NCBI RefSeq assembly: GCF_002893625.1
Contig: NZ_PKMZ01000001.1
Span: 1,054,001-1,118,000, forward strand
Direction: 5' to 3'
DNA from: Mangrovicella endophytica
Lineage (GTDB): Bacteria > Pseudomonadota > Alphaproteobacteria > Rhizobiales > Rhizobiaceae
Length of the DNA stretch: 64,000 nt
The position numbers and the translations under genes are program-made. The notes beneath the pieces are model-generated. The model was not told the DNA's origin. It saw only the letters and a program-made list of their open reading frames with translations, and searched no databases. This document shows positions 35,384-47,239 of this stretch, piece after piece (within the stretch, counting starts at the first letter, position 1; each line of letters starts with the position of its first letter).

Positions 35384-36192
35384 TGGCGGACACCCTGCGC
35401 CTGACCATCCTCGGCTGCGGCTCCTCGCCAGGCGTACCGCGCCTCAATGGCGACTGGGGCGCCTGCGATCCCGCTGAGCCGCGCAATCGCCGCAGGCGGG
35501 CCTCGGCGTTGGTGGAGCGGATCGCCGCGTCCGGCGCCAAGACGACGGTCGTCATCGATTGCGGCCCGGATTTCCGCGAGCAGATGCTCTCAGCGAGCGT
35601 AAGGCATCTCGACGCCGTGGTGATGACCCACGCCCATGCCGACCACATCGCCGGCTTTGATGACCTGCGCGGCTACTTCCTGACGCAGCGCGCGCTGGTA
35701 CCCGTACATGCCGATGCCGTGACGGCCGAGCGCCTGATGCAGGCCTATGACTACTGCTATGCCGCCCTGAACGGCAGCTTTTATCCACCGATCGTGCAGG
35801 ACGTGCGCATCCGGGCCGGCGAGGCGTTCACGATCGATGGCGTCGGCGGTCCAATCGAGTTCCTGCCGTTCCAGCAGGTACACGGCTCGATCAACTCGCT
35901 TGGCTTCCGGATCGGCCCATTCGCTTACTGCAGCGACGTCAGCGACTTCCCGGATGCCGCACAGGACGCCGTCCGCGGCGCCCGCCACATCGTCATCGAT
36001 GCGCTGCAGTACCGGGATCATCCAAGCCATCTGTCGCTCGCCCAGGCGCTCCGCTGGATCGAGCGGTTCGGCGCCGAGACGGCGACGCTGACCCATATGC
36101 ACACACCACTAGACTACGGCCGCGTCGCGGCCGAGCTGCCGGCACATATCCGCCCTGGCTATGACGGGCTGAGGATCGAGCTGCCGGCCTAA
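35383..36192 (+). CDS. MBL-fold hydrolase, PhnP-like
   Basis: A 269-residue metallo-beta-lactamase-fold protein. It begins RLTILGCGSSPGVPR, the usual opening of PhnP-type phosphodiesterases, and carries the metal site THAHADHIAGFDDLRG, a lone Asp in YCSDVSDFP, and late THMHTPLDYG. The family cleaves cyclic phosphodiesters, but no phn genes are nearby, and the position after tatD is the standard one in Hyphomicrobiales, so its substrate is open. It is coupled to tatD by a one-base overlap. Confidence 0.9.
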   Translation: MADTLRLTILGCGSSPGVPRLNGDWGACDPAEPRNRRRRASALVERIAASGAKTTVVIDCGPDFREQMLSASVRHLDAVVMTHAHADHIAGFDDLRGYFLTQRALVPVHADAVTAERLMQAYDYCYAALNGSFYPPIVQDVRIRAGEAFTIDGVGGPIEFLPFQQVHGSINSLGFRIGPFAYCSDVSDFPDAAQDAVRGARHIVIDALQYRDHPSHLSLAQALRWIERFGAETATLTHMHTPLDYGRVAAELPAHIRPGYDGLRIELPA

Positions 36193-37100
36193 GCCAGGTT
36201 CTGTCGAGCCGAACTCAGCGACAGGCATTGGAAACCTGCGTCCTTGAGAACGCGGTCCGCCTTGATGCCACCGGGTCGCGGCCAGATCGTCCATGCTGTG
36301 GGCCATAGCTGACCCTGACAGAGGCTCACGACGCTTCAAGCGTCCCCAAGCAGCCACGTCCGCATCCGCGCATCTCTACGATGACACCACGCAGCGGCGA
36401 TCGCGGTCCAGCGGCAATGACGGCCGCGCCACGAACGCCGCACCACAGGCCGCGAGAAGCGCCACATCAGCCTGCGTCGAACGCCTGACCCTGAGGCGAT
36501 TGTGCGAGCATCGATGCCACTCGACGCAAGCCGGCCAAGCGCCCGGACCGAGCACAGAACGCCGCTTGGAGCAGGTGCCGTCGCCAACGATCTCAACAAG
36601 GACGTCCAGCAGGATCAACGGCTTAGATCAGGCCATCTCTTCAGCACCATCACTAGTGCTGTAGTTCCATAATCTATCTTATGCCACTTTCATTTACCGG
36701 TCTGTAGATGACGTTTGGCTGCTCGTGGCCTTGCGGTGGTCCCTTCTCCGCAGATCTACGCCAATGGCACGGTGGCGATCCGGGCCGGATTCGCAACGCT
36801 ATCGTCGGCGGCGCTCCAGCAAGGATCCGCCGGTCCCCTGGATGGCAGCTTCCTCAGCCGACCGAGTGTACGTTTGCGCGAATTCGTAGATGCCGACGAG
36901 CTGAAGCTTCGCCCGCTATGGGCTGCGGCGGGATCGACGTCGGCATATGGCGTCGCGTCTGCAGCTCGTCCGTCCATCCATCGGCGCCAGACCCTGCCCG
37001 CCGGCGCCAGGAGCCCGTGCTCCGACCACGGCCGGTCGGCGGCCGTTCCGCCGACCACTGGAAGCTGGCATAAGCGCCGGAGACATTCCGGAGATGCCAG
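36193..37100. other. 908-base region with no recognisable gene
   Basis: No frame here has conserved motifs. It includes an AT-rich patch at about 36645-36710 with a different composition from the surroundings. A 138-codon frame at 36715-37131 is open but overlaps mazG and is not recognisable. Minus-strand frames at 36109-36620 are short and interrupted. A decayed mobile element or gene remnant is the simplest explanation, but no terminal repeats or transposase motif could be identified. Confidence 0.5.
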
Positions 37101-37949
37101 ATGCAGCCCGCCCGCGACGTTCAACGACTAATCGAGATCATGGCGGCGCTACGCGCGCCCGAGACTGGCTGCCCCTGGGATCTCGAGCAGGATTTTACGA
37201 CGATCGCGCCGTACACGGTCGAGGAAGCCTATGAAGTCGCCGACGCGATCGAGCGCAACGATGCGGCGGATCTGCGTGAAGAGCTTGGCGACCTGCTGCT
37301 CCAGGTCGTCTACCACGCGCAGCTCGCGGCTGAGCGCGGTCTGTTCGGTTTCGAGGATGTGGTCGAGACCATCACGCGCAAGATGATCCGCCGCCACCCG
37401 CATGTCTTCGGCGACGAGACGGCGCGCAGCGCCCGCTCGGCCAAAGGTCAGTGGGAGCGCATCAAGGCCGAGGAAAAAGCCGAGAAAGCCGCGCTGCGGC
37501 GGAGCAGCGCCCGGCTGGACGGGAGAGCTGCCGGCACCGGACCCGCATTGGGTGAGCATCTATGGCTCGACGAGGTCCCCGGCGGTTTCCCGGCGTTGAC
37601 GCTGGCGCTGAAGGTCCAGAAGCGCGCCGCGACGGTCGGGTTCGACTGGGACGATGCGGCACCGATCCTCGCGAAGATCCACGAGGAACTGGCGGAATTC
37701 GACGAGGCCGTGGAGAGCGGCGATGCTGATGCGAAGGAAGCCGAGCTCGGCGACGTGCTCTTCAGCATCGTCAATCTCGCACGTTTCCACGATGTCGACG
37801 CCGAGGCGGCACTGCGGCGATGCGTGCAGAAGTTCCGCACGCGCTTTGCCCATATCGAGCGCAGCCTGTGTGCCGCCGGCAGCAACCTGAAGGATGCGTC
37901 GCTGGACGAGATGGAGCGGCTGTGGGTGGAGGCGAAGGAACGCGGCTGA
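37101..37949 (+). CDS. mazG: Nucleoside triphosphate pyrophosphohydrolase MazG
   Basis: A 282-residue all-alpha NTP pyrophosphatase with two tandem MazG domains. The first has CPWDLEQDFTTIAPY and EEAYEVADAIERND, then REELGDLLLQVVYH; the second has EELAEFDEAV and EAELGDVLFSIVNLARF. The linker (residues 128-155) is charged. It converges on hflX with a 32-base gap, the usual neighbour order in Hyphomicrobiales. MazG clears NTPs or lowers alarmone levels under starvation, as known for E. coli. Confidence 0.95.
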   Translation: MQPARDVQRLIEIMAALRAPETGCPWDLEQDFTTIAPYTVEEAYEVADAIERNDAADLREELGDLLLQVVYHAQLAAERGLFGFEDVVETITRKMIRRHPHVFGDETARSARSAKGQWERIKAEEKAEKAALRRSSARLDGRAAGTGPALGEHLWLDEVPGGFPALTLALKVQKRAATVGFDWDDAAPILAKIHEELAEFDEAVESGDADAKEAELGDVLFSIVNLARFHDVDAEAALRRCVQKFRTRFAHIERSLCAAGSNLKDASLDEMERLWVEAKERG

Positions 37950-37981
37950 TGCGCCCTCGCCGCCGGCCTGACCTCAGGTGC

Positions 37982-39355
37982 TCAATCGATCGATAAGCCG
38001 GGAAGCGCTTCCGCCTGGCGACGCAGCTCCGTCAAGGCCTGTGAGGTCACCTCGGCCGTTAGCCGAACCGTGCCGGTCTCGGTATCTTCGCGCGCCTTGA
38101 CCGAGGCGTTCTCGTAGATCCACGGCAGCAGCGTCATGGCGTCGGCCGGCAGCTCGATCGTCACCGTGGTGAGATGTCCGCCAATGCGAGTCTCGATCTC
38201 GGCGAGCAGCGCGTCGATCCCTTGGCCGGTGACGGCCGATACCAGGAAGGCCGCCTGCCCGTCCGCGCGTGCCTGCGCCGCCGCCGTCAGATGCTCCAGG
38301 GCCGCCGGATCGAGCCGGTCGATCTTGTTCCAGACTTCGATGACGTGATCGCTGTCGGCCGGGTCGATGTCGAGGTCGGTCAGGATCTTGCGCACGTCCG
38401 CCGCCTGCGCCAGCGCGTCGGGATCGGCCATGTCGCGGACATGCAGGATCAGCTCCGCCTCGATCACCTCTTCCAGCGTCGCGCGGAAGGCGGCGACGAG
38501 GTGCGTCGGCAGATCGGAGATGAAGCCCACGGTGTCGGAGAGGATCGCCTCGGTGCCGTGCGGTAGGCTGATGCGCCGCAGCGTCGGATCGAGCGTCGCG
38601 AAGAGGAGATCCTGCGCCAGCACCCCCGCCCCTGTGATGGCGTTGAACAGCGTCGACTTGCCGGCATTGGTATAGCCGACCAGCGCGACCACCGGATGCG
38701 GAGCCTTCTTGCGCTTGGCGCGATGGAGCGTGCGGGTGCGCCGCACGGCCTCCAGCTCCTTCTCCAGCCGCTTGATACGCTCCTGGAGCTGGCGGCGGTC
38801 GGCCTCGATCTGCGTCTCGCCGGGACCACCGAGGAAGCCGGCGCCGCCGCGCTGGCGTTCGAGGTGGGTCCAGGAGCGGACGAGCCGGCCACGCTGATAG
38901 TTGAGGTGGGCGAGTTCGACCTGCAGCCGACCTTCCTTGGTGCGGGCGCGGCGGCCGAAGATCTCGAGGATCAGGCCGGTGCGGTCCAGCACCTTGGCGC
39001 CGAGCTCCTTCTCAAGATTTCGCTGCTGCACCGGCGTCAGCGGATGATCGAAGATGACGAGGCCGATCTCTTCGGCGGCAACGAGCCCCTTCAACTCCTC
39101 CAGCTTGCCAGAGCCGATCAGCGTCGCCGGCCGCGCCTTCGCAGTCGGGATGATGCCGCTGGCGACGATCTCGAGGTCGATGGCCGCCGCGAGGCCGAGT
39201 GCCTCCGTCAGCCGCTGCTCGTCGCCGCGCGTCGCCTCAGGGCTCTCGTCGGAGGAGCGCCCCTGCTTCAGGACCGGAAGGAAGACCCCTGCCCGGGTCG
39301 CGACCGTGCGATGCTCGATGGGGGCTCTGGGCCGCGACGCTTCGAATTCCGTCAA
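37982..39355 (-). CDS. hflX: Ribosome-dissociating GTPase HflX
   Basis: A 457-residue translational GTPase that splits stalled ribosomes. The N-terminal HflX domain ends with GGPGETQIEADRRQL, and the G domain has G1 GYTNAGKST, G3 DTVGFISDLP and G4 NKIDRLD. A TTG start at 39355 directly follows the hfq stop (TGA-TTG), with no spacer, so translation is coupled. The hfq-hflX pair is conserved across proteobacteria. A C-terminal extension of about 90 residues follows the G domain. Confidence 0.95.
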   Translation of the reverse strand: MTEFEASRPRAPIEHRTVATRAGVFLPVLKQGRSSDESPEATRGDEQRLTEALGLAAAIDLEIVASGIIPTAKARPATLIGSGKLEELKGLVAAEEIGLVIFDHPLTPVQQRNLEKELGAKVLDRTGLILEIFGRRARTKEGRLQVELAHLNYQRGRLVRSWTHLERQRGGAGFLGGPGETQIEADRRQLQERIKRLEKELEAVRRTRTLHRAKRKKAPHPVVALVGYTNAGKSTLFNAITGAGVLAQDLLFATLDPTLRRISLPHGTEAILSDTVGFISDLPTHLVAAFRATLEEVIEAELILHVRDMADPDALAQAADVRKILTDLDIDPADSDHVIEVWNKIDRLDPAALEHLTAAAQARADGQAAFLVSAVTGQGIDALLAEIETRIGGHLTTVTIELPADAMTLLPWIYENASVKAREDTETGTVRLTAEVTSQALTELRRQAEALPGLSID

Positions 39356-39604
39356 TCAGGCGTTCCTATCTTCCTCGCCGCCTTCGTACATGTTCACGGG
39401 CTGCGACGGCATGATGGTGGAGATAGCGTGCTTGTAGACGAGCTGCGAGTGCCCGTCGCGGCGCAAAAGCACGCAGAAATTGTCGAAGGAGGTCACCACG
39501 CCCGTCAGCTTGACGCCGTTGACGAGGAAGATGGTGAGCGAGATCTTCTGCTTACGGACCGTGTTGAGGAAAAGATCCTGCAGGTTCTGCGTACGCTCGG
39601 CCAT
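39356..39604 (-). CDS. hfq: RNA chaperone Hfq
   Basis: An 82-residue Sm-fold protein for sRNA-mRNA pairing. Sm1 is [20 protein letters not shown] and Sm2 contains [11 protein letters not shown], with the conserved [10 protein letters not shown] start. ATG 39604 has GAAAAGGG upstream. The short acidic tail (EGGEEDRNA) fits alphaproteobacterial Hfq. Being at the 3' end of the ntr gene run, its transcript may come partly from there; 265 bases separate it from ntrX. Confidence 0.97.
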   Translation of the reverse strand: MAERTQNLQDLFLNTVRKQKISLTIFLVNGVKLTGVVTSFDNFCVLLRRDGHSQLVYKHAISTIMPSQPVNMYEGGEEDRNA

Positions 39605-39804
39605 GCTGAACAGCCCTTTTCGGCTTTTGTTGGCGGCTCGCGGCGTATTGACCGACGCTCCGCATGGTTCGGGTCCTCTGAAGGACATCCACAAAACGAT
39701 GCGCTAGCACTCTGCCCCCTGCCCGGCAACTGGCTGGCCCGACCACGATGAGACCAACAACAGCGCCGGCTCAGCTTCGATGCCGCCGCCAGCTGTCGCG
39801 ATCG

Positions 39805-39840
39805 GCTTCGGCTTCCGCTTCCGCTTCCGCTTCCGCTTCG
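39805..39840. repeat. Hexanucleotide tandem repeat after ntrX
   Basis: Six GCTTC[C/G] units in a row: GCTTCG, four perfect GCTTCC copies and GCTTCG. It lies in the ntrX-hfq gap, 30 bases after the ntrX stop. Confidence 0.9.
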
Positions 39841-39869
39841 ATGTAAACGCAGACGATCCGAAGCCGGCT

Positions 39870-41231
39870 CTAGATGCCGAGCGACTTCAGTTTGCGATGC
39901 AATGCCGAGCGCTCCATCCCGACGAACTCCGCCGTTCGCGAAATGTTGCCGCCGAAGCGATTGATCTGCGCGACGAGATACTCCTTCTCGAATACCTCGC
40001 GCGCATCGCGCAGCGGCAGAGCGAGGATCTGGCCGTTCGACTGGCTTGGCGTGCGCGGCAGCATGTCACCGACCTCATGCGGCAGCATGTCGGCCGAGAT
40101 GGCCTCGTTGTCGTCCTCACGCGACAGGATCATCAGCCGCTCGACGTTGTTGCGCAGCTGCCGGATGTTGCCGGGCCAGTCGCTCGACTGCAGCACGGCC
40201 ATCGCCTCGGCACTGATCTCCTTCGGGCGGATGCCGGTCTGCTCGCCGATCTGCTTCATGAAGGCCTCGATCAGCAGCGGAATGTCGGCGCGCCGATCCG
40301 CCAGCGGCGGCACCGCGATCGGCACCACTGCAAGCCGGTGGTAGAGATCCTCACGGAAGAGACCGTCGGCGATCATCGATTCAAGGTTCTGCGCGGTCGA
40401 GGAGATGATCCGCACGTCCACCTTGACGCGCTTCGTCCCGCCGACGCGCTCGAAGGTCTGCTCGGTCAACACGCGCAGGATCTTGTTCTGCGTCTCGCGC
40501 GGCATGTCGCCGACTTCATCGAGATAGAGGACGCCGCGATGGGCCTCCTCGAAGGCGCCCACCTTGCGCTCGACGCCCGGCGGCGTGTCGGTGCCGAACA
40601 GCTCGACCTCCATGCGGTCCGGCGTGATCGCGGCGGCGTTGAGCGCCACGAATGGGCCCTCGGCGCGCGGCGAGGCCGCATGGATGGCGCGCGCCACCAT
40701 CTCCTTGCCGGAGCCGGAGGGCCCGAGGATCATCACGCGGCTGTTGGTCGGCGCGACGCGCTCGATCGTGGTGCGCAGCTGGTTCATCGGGTGCGACTTG
40801 CCGATCAGCTCGGCGAAGTCGGCCGAGCGGCGGCGCAGCTCCGACACCTCGCGCTTCAGCTTCGAGGTCTCCAGCGCCCGCTCGGCGACGAGGATCAGCC
40901 GGTCCGCCTTGAAGGGCTTCTCGATATAGTCGTAGGCGCCGCGCCGGATCGCCGAAACGGCCGTCTCGATGTTGCCGTGACCCGAAATCATCACCACCGG
41001 CACCTCGGGGTGCTGGGCCTTGATCACGTCGAGGAGGTCCAACCCGTCGAGGCTGCTGCCCTGTAGCCAGATGTCCAGGAAGACGAGCCGCGGCACGCGA
41101 TCCGCGATCGCCTGCAGCGCTGCATCCGAGTTGCCCGCGGTCCGTGTCTCATGCCCCTCGTCTTCGAGGATGCCGGCCACAAGATCACGGATGTCGGTCT
41201 CGTCATCGATGATCAGGATGTCCGATGCCAT
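39870..41231 (-). CDS. ntrX: Nitrogen-assimilation response regulator NtrX
   Basis: A 453-residue regulator with receiver domain (Asp53 in VFLDIWLQG), AAA+ domain with GPSGSGKEMVARAIH, and Fis-type helix-turn-helix at the C-terminus (NISRTAEFVGMERSALHRKL). The sigma-54 contact loop GAFTGA is missing, reading VGAFEEAHRG, as is typical of alphaproteobacterial NtrX, so it probably does not activate sigma-54 directly. It overlaps the sensor gene ntrY by 29 bases. NtrYX links nitrogen, oxygen and envelope responses. Confidence 0.95.
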   Translation of the reverse strand: MASDILIIDDETDIRDLVAGILEDEGHETRTAGNSDAALQAIADRVPRLVFLDIWLQGSSLDGLDLLDVIKAQHPEVPVVMISGHGNIETAVSAIRRGAYDYIEKPFKADRLILVAERALETSKLKREVSELRRRSADFAELIGKSHPMNQLRTTIERVAPTNSRVMILGPSGSGKEMVARAIHAASPRAEGPFVALNAAAITPDRMEVELFGTDTPPGVERKVGAFEEAHRGVLYLDEVGDMPRETQNKILRVLTEQTFERVGGTKRVKVDVRIISSTAQNLESMIADGLFREDLYHRLAVVPIAVPPLADRRADIPLLIEAFMKQIGEQTGIRPKEISAEAMAVLQSSDWPGNIRQLRNNVERLMILSREDDNEAISADMLPHEVGDMLPRTPSQSNGQILALPLRDAREVFEKEYLVAQINRFGGNISRTAEFVGMERSALHRKLKSLGI

Positions 41232-43467
41232 CGGTGGTCCCCGTTCTGTCTGACACGTCGTTCAAATGCGGTCCGCTGGCCTCGCCGAGCGAGGCCGGTA
41301 GTGTGATGCGCACCATCGCGCCCTGCGGCTGATCAGGTGCATCCTCGAGGGCGATGGTGCCGCCATGGTCCTCGATGATCTTGCGCACGATGGCGAGGCC
41401 GAGCCCGGTGCCCTTCTCGCGCGTCGTCATATAGGGCTCGAGCAGCCGATCGCGATCCTCGCGCGGAAATCCGCGGCCATTGTCGATCACGTCGATGCGA
41501 TGGACCTCGCCGACCGCCCGCGCGCGGATGATGATGCGCTTGTTCTCGACATCGGTCGCCTCGAGCGCCTCGACGGCGTTCTTGACGACATTGCCGAAGG
41601 CCTGCCCGAGCATGCGCATGTCGAAGGAGCCGGTTAGCGGCTCTTCACCAAGGTCGGCCACGATCTCGATGCCATGCCCACCCATCTCGCGCATGAAGAC
41701 GGCCTCGCGCAGCGCCTCGCGAAGGTCGCGCGCCTCCATCTTCGGCTTCGGCATCCGCGCGAAGGTGGAGAATTCATCGACCATGCGGCCGATATCGGCC
41801 ACCTGGCGCGTGATCGTGTCGACGCAGCGGTCGAAGACCTCCCGGTCGTTCTCGATCAGTTTGCCGTAGCGGCGGCGGATGCGCTCGGCCGACAGCTGGA
41901 TCGGCGTCAGCGGGTTCTTGATTTCATGGGCGATGCGCCGGGCCACGTCTGCCCAGGCCGAGGAGCGCTGCGCATCGACGAGGTCGGTGATGTCGTCGAT
42001 GGTGACGACGCTCGACTGATCCCCCTCGCTTCCGTCCTCGGAGGTGATGCGCACCGCCAGCACGCGCTCGCGGTCGCGGATGCGCAGCTTGATCTCTTCT
42101 TGATACTCGGCCCGATGCGAGATCGCAGCCGCCCGGTGGATCTTGGCGAGCGCCGGGAAGAGATCGGCCAGCTTGCGGCCCATCGCGGCCTGCGCATCGA
42201 CCGCCAGGATCCGCTCGGCGGATGGATTGACGATGCTGATCATGCCATCGGAATCCACACCGATGACCCCGACGGTGACGCCGGAGAGAACCGCTTCGGT
42301 GAAGCGGCGACGCTCATCGATCACGTCCTTGGCGTCGATCAGCTCGGAGCGCTGGCTGCGCAGCTGCAGGATCATGTTGTTGAAGGTGTTCGACAGCGAC
42401 CCGACATCGCCGTCCGAAATCCGCACCGGCACGGATACGGCGAGATTGCCTTCGCTCACCTCGTCGGCGGCCGAGATCAAGAGGCGGATCGGCCGCACCA
42501 GACGATCGGCGACGCCGATGCCGGTCCAGATCGCCGACAGAAGCACGATCAGGGTGATGCCGAGGTAAAGCAGCGCGAAAGCCACCTGCAGCCCGAACCG
42601 GTTCGCCTGCAGGCTGGAATATTCGGCCGAGCGCTCCTCCATCAGGCGCAGCGCCGCGAGCACCTCGGGATCGACCGCGCGCACCGTGTAGAGATAGGTG
42701 TTGTCGATCTCGCGCAGCTTGATGATGGCCCCGACGAGATTGGTGACGCCCGGCGGGATCAGCACGAAGGTGCCCTCGGACGCTTGCCGCAGCGCATCGT
42801 CCGGCGGCACCGGCAGCGGCTTCTCCAGCGGCAGTTCCGCGGCGAGGAACGGGGTGCCGTCGGTGCGCAGGAGCTGCGCGCCGATCAGCGAGCGGCCCCT
42901 CGCCTGCTGCGTCATGACGTTCTGGAACCCGGTGCGGTCGAGGTCGAAGAGCCGACGCTGCTGGTCGAGGTCATAGGCCATCGACAGGGTCGTGCCCTGC
43001 AGGTTGCGGGCGTTCTCGTTCACATAGGCCCGCGCGACGCTGATCGAAGAATCGACGATCGTACGCGTTCGGATTTCAAACCAGCGGTCGAGGCCGAGAT
43101 CCAGGGTGATGCCGGCGACAATGGCGACGAGCAGCGCTGGCAGCGCCGCAACGATGCAGAACAGGACGACGATGCGCACATGCAGGCGCGAAGCCGCCTT
43201 GCCCTGCCGACGTGCCCTGACCATCCGCAGCACTTCGCGGCCGATCAGTCCACACAGAAGCAGCACGAAGGCGCCGTTGACGATCGACGCGACCGAGACA
43301 ACCGTATCCGTCGGCGCGATCGGCGTGAGCCCCATCAGGACCACGAACGACACGGCGCCGGTGACCAGCGCGCCGGCCACGGCCAGGACACCCGGCACCA
43401 GCATGAAGCGGCGCCGGTCTGGCATCAGGGAAACGGGTGTGTCGGCGTGGATCGGCTGGCTCGTCAT
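41203..43467 (-). CDS. ntrY: Sensor kinase NtrY
   Basis: A 754-residue membrane kinase, the expected length. Two hydrophobic segments near residues 24-80 and one pair flanking a periplasmic sensor region (about 100-290) are followed by HAMP, PAS (VIGVDSDGMISIVNPSAE), the H-box RRIAHEIKNPLTPIQLSAER and ATPase boxes NVVKNAVEAL, DNGRGFP and GTGLGLAI. ATG 43467 is the family start; the ribosome site GGAGGAG lies 17 bases upstream, longer than usual, so initiation may be slowed or driven by coupling. It precedes ntrX with overlapping reading frames. Confidence 0.95.
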   Translation of the reverse strand: MTSQPIHADTPVSLMPDRRRFMLVPGVLAVAGALVTGAVSFVVLMGLTPIAPTDTVVSVASIVNGAFVLLLCGLIGREVLRMVRARRQGKAASRLHVRIVVLFCIVAALPALLVAIVAGITLDLGLDRWFEIRTRTIVDSSISVARAYVNENARNLQGTTLSMAYDLDQQRRLFDLDRTGFQNVMTQQARGRSLIGAQLLRTDGTPFLAAELPLEKPLPVPPDDALRQASEGTFVLIPPGVTNLVGAIIKLREIDNTYLYTVRAVDPEVLAALRLMEERSAEYSSLQANRFGLQVAFALLYLGITLIVLLSAIWTGIGVADRLVRPIRLLISAADEVSEGNLAVSVPVRISDGDVGSLSNTFNNMILQLRSQRSELIDAKDVIDERRRFTEAVLSGVTVGVIGVDSDGMISIVNPSAERILAVDAQAAMGRKLADLFPALAKIHRAAAISHRAEYQEEIKLRIRDRERVLAVRITSEDGSEGDQSSVVTIDDITDLVDAQRSSAWADVARRIAHEIKNPLTPIQLSAERIRRRYGKLIENDREVFDRCVDTITRQVADIGRMVDEFSTFARMPKPKMEARDLREALREAVFMREMGGHGIEIVADLGEEPLTGSFDMRMLGQAFGNVVKNAVEALEATDVENKRIIIRARAVGEVHRIDVIDNGRGFPREDRDRLLEPYMTTREKGTGLGLAIVRKIIEDHGGTIALEDAPDQPQGAMVRITLPASLGEASGPHLNDVSDRTGTTDGIGHPDHR

Positions 43468-43542
43468 GCGTCGTATCGATTCGACTCCTCCGTTGCGAGT
43501 TTGCAACGGAATGTGGTCAAAATACAACGAATGGCGAAAAGA

Positions 43543-44987
<1,445 letters not shown>

Positions 44988-44988
<1 letters not shown>

Positions 44989-46139
44989 CAGGCGTCCTTT
45001 CCGTAATGGCGGCCAGCCCGCCGCCGCTCTGCTTCGTCCGTGGCATCTCGCCAGGCCGGCATCAGCACGCGGAAGGTCGTGTGACCCGGTTGCGACTCGC
45101 ATTCGATCACGCCGCCATGGTCGCCGATGATCTTGGCGACCAGCGCGAGGCCCAGGCCCGAGCCGCTGGGCTTGGTCGTGACGAAGGGGTCGAAGATGTT
45201 CTCGCGGATATCATCCGGCACGCCGCCGCCATTGTCCTCGACGAGGAATTCCAGCGGCAGCGTCACACGCGTCTTGGTGCCCGGCACCGACAGGCGAACG
45301 CCCGGACGGAACGCGGTCGACAGGCGGATCTCGCCGTCCTCACGGCCGGCGACGGCCTCGCTGGCGTTCTTCAGCAGGTTGAGGAACACCTGCACCAGCT
45401 GGTCGCGATTGCCGAACACCGGCGGGAGCGAGGGGTCGTAGAGCTCGGTGATCTTGATGCCGCGGGCAAAGCCGCTGCGCGCCAGCGTCTTCACGTGTTC
45501 CAGCACGGAATGGATGTTGACGCCTGAGCGTTCGATCGGCCGCTGGTCGGAGAACACTTCCATCCGGTCGACGAGTTTGACGATCCGGTCGCTCTCCTCC
45601 TGGATGAGGCGCGTCAGGACGCGGTCCTCGTCGCTCGCCGCGGTTTCCAGCAGCTGCGCGGCGCCCTTGATGCCCGACAGGGGATTGCGGATCTCGTGCG
45701 CCAGCATCGCCGCCAGGCCCGTCACCGTGCGCGCCGCGGAGCGATGCGTCAGCTGCCGGTCCATCTTGTCGGCGATGGAGCGCTGCTGGATCATGATCAC
45801 CACCTCGTCCGACTGCTCCGGCATGGCCGAGACGTAGAGGTCGACGATCCGCTCGCCGCCGAGGCGCGGCGATGACAGGTCCACACGATATTCGCTGATG
45901 CGCGAGCGCTGCTCGCGCACCTGGTCGATTAGCGCGAAGAGCGGACTATCGGCTGGCACGAAGTCGCTGAGGCGTCGGCGTGCCAGATAGGACGCACCGG
46001 AGGAGAAGAACTGCTCGGCATCGGAGTTGGCGAAGACGAAGTGTCCCCCGGCGTCGATCACGATCACAGGATGCGGCAGGGCGTTCAGGATGCCCAGTTG
46101 TGCCTGAGCAGCGCTCGATGTCGTCGACAGGCTCGTCAT
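44988..46139 (-). CDS. ntrB: Nitrogen sensor kinase NtrB
   Basis: A 383-residue soluble kinase/phosphatase for NtrC, controlled by PII. A PAS domain ([19 protein letters not shown]) occupies about residues 15-120, then H-box [18 protein letters not shown]-box [12 protein letters not shown] and G boxes [10 protein letters not shown] and [12 protein letters not shown] 46139 begins two bases after the dusB stop. No membrane segment, as expected. Confidence 0.96.
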
Positions 46140-46141
46140 GC

Positions 46142-47239
46142 TCAAGCCGCCTCGGCAAGAGGTGAGGAACGCAGGCTCGGCTCGACATCCGCCAGCGTCG
46201 CGGCGCCGAAGAGATCGCGCATGAGCGTACAAACCTCCGCCGGATCGCCGCAGGTCATCAGCCTGGCCCGATCGGCTCCGATGTCGGCACCGCTGCTGGC
46301 GGCCAGACGGTCCGCATACCAGCCGAGATGTTTGCGGGCATGGCGAAGCCCTTGGCCCACGCCATAATGATCCAGCATTGCTTCGTAATGTTCGGCGACG
46401 AGGTCGGCGAGGCTGCTGCGTGCGAGATCCGAGCGGCCGATCGCGCCGCCAGCGAGACCGCAGAGCCATGGGCGCCCCTGCGTCCCACGTCCGATCATCA
46501 CGGCGTCGGCCCGACTGGCCGCCAGCATCGCCGGTGCGTCGGCGGGGTCACTCAGGTCGCCATTGGCGACGACGGGCACTGAAACCACCGCCTTAACCGC
46601 CGCAATAGCCGGCCAGTCGGCACGGCCTTCATAGAACTGGTCGCGGGTGCGCCCGTGGACGGTGATCATCCGGACGCCTGCCGCCTCAGCGCGCACCGCG
46701 ATCTCCGCAGCGTTGAGATGGGCGCGATCCCAGCCAAGCCGCATCTTTAGCGTCACCGGCACGTTGCCCGCTCCGGCAACCGTCGCCTCAACGAGACGCA
46801 GCGCCAGCTCCGGCTCGCGCATCAGCGCCGAACCGGACAAGCCCCCCACGACCTTCTTGGCCGGGCAACCCATATTGATGTCGATGATGTCGGCGCCATC
46901 CTCGCGCAGACGCTCGGCCGCGAGCTTCATCCAGGCAGGGTCTCGACCCGCCAGCTGAACGATATGCAGGCCGTCACCATCACGCATGGCCCGCAGGGCA
47001 CTTTCCGCGTCGCCGCGGACCAGCTCGCCGCTGGCGACCATCTCGGACACGACCGCACCAGCGCCGAATCGGCGCGCCAGCCGACGGAAGGGGACGTCGG
47101 AAATGCCGGAAAGCGGCGCTTGAAGAACACGGGTGGGCAGGACGACCGGGCCGACCGCCAGCGTTCCGGCAGGGGCTGCCGGCCTCTGCTCCGAGCGTAA
47201 ATGTTGAGCAGAATTGCTGTGTGTCGATTCCTGCGCCAT
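46142..47239 (-). CDS. dusB: tRNA-dihydrouridine synthase (NifR3/DusB type)
   Basis: A 365-residue flavoenzyme reducing uridine in the tRNA D-loop. It has the FMN-binding start [15 protein letters not shown], the catalytic Cys in [30 protein letters not shown] and the late [10 protein letters not shown]. First gene of the dusB-ntrBC-ntrYX run, known as nifR3 in Rhodobacter. Its promoter must lie in the 103-base gap before divergent ispDF. Confidence 0.95.
   Translation of the reverse strand: MAQESTHSNSAQHLRSEQRPAAPAGTLAVGPVVLPTRVLQAPLSGISDVPFRRLARRFGAGAVVSEMVASGELVRGDAESALRAMRDGDGLHIVQLAGRDPAWMKLAAERLREDGADIIDINMGCPAKKVVGGLSGSALMREPELALRLVEATVAGAGNVPVTLKMRLGWDRAHLNAAEIAVRAEAAGVRMITVHGRTRDQFYEGRADWPAIAAVKAVVSVPVVANGDLSDPADAPAMLAASRADAVMIGRGTQGRPWLCGLAGGAIGRSDLARSSLADLVAEHYEAMLDHYGVGQGLRHARKHLGWYADRLAASSGADIGADRARLMTCGDPAEVCTLMRDLFGAATLADVEPSLRSSPLAEAA

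Noticed and set aside
36715-37131. A 138-codon plus-strand frame just before mazG
   Set aside because: No ribosome site or recognisable motif; it overlaps the mazG start by 31 bases. Kept only as a note in the orphan region.
39805-39840. Hexamer repeat considered as a CRISPR-like array
   Set aside because: Units are 6 bases without spacers; no cas genes anywhere in the window.
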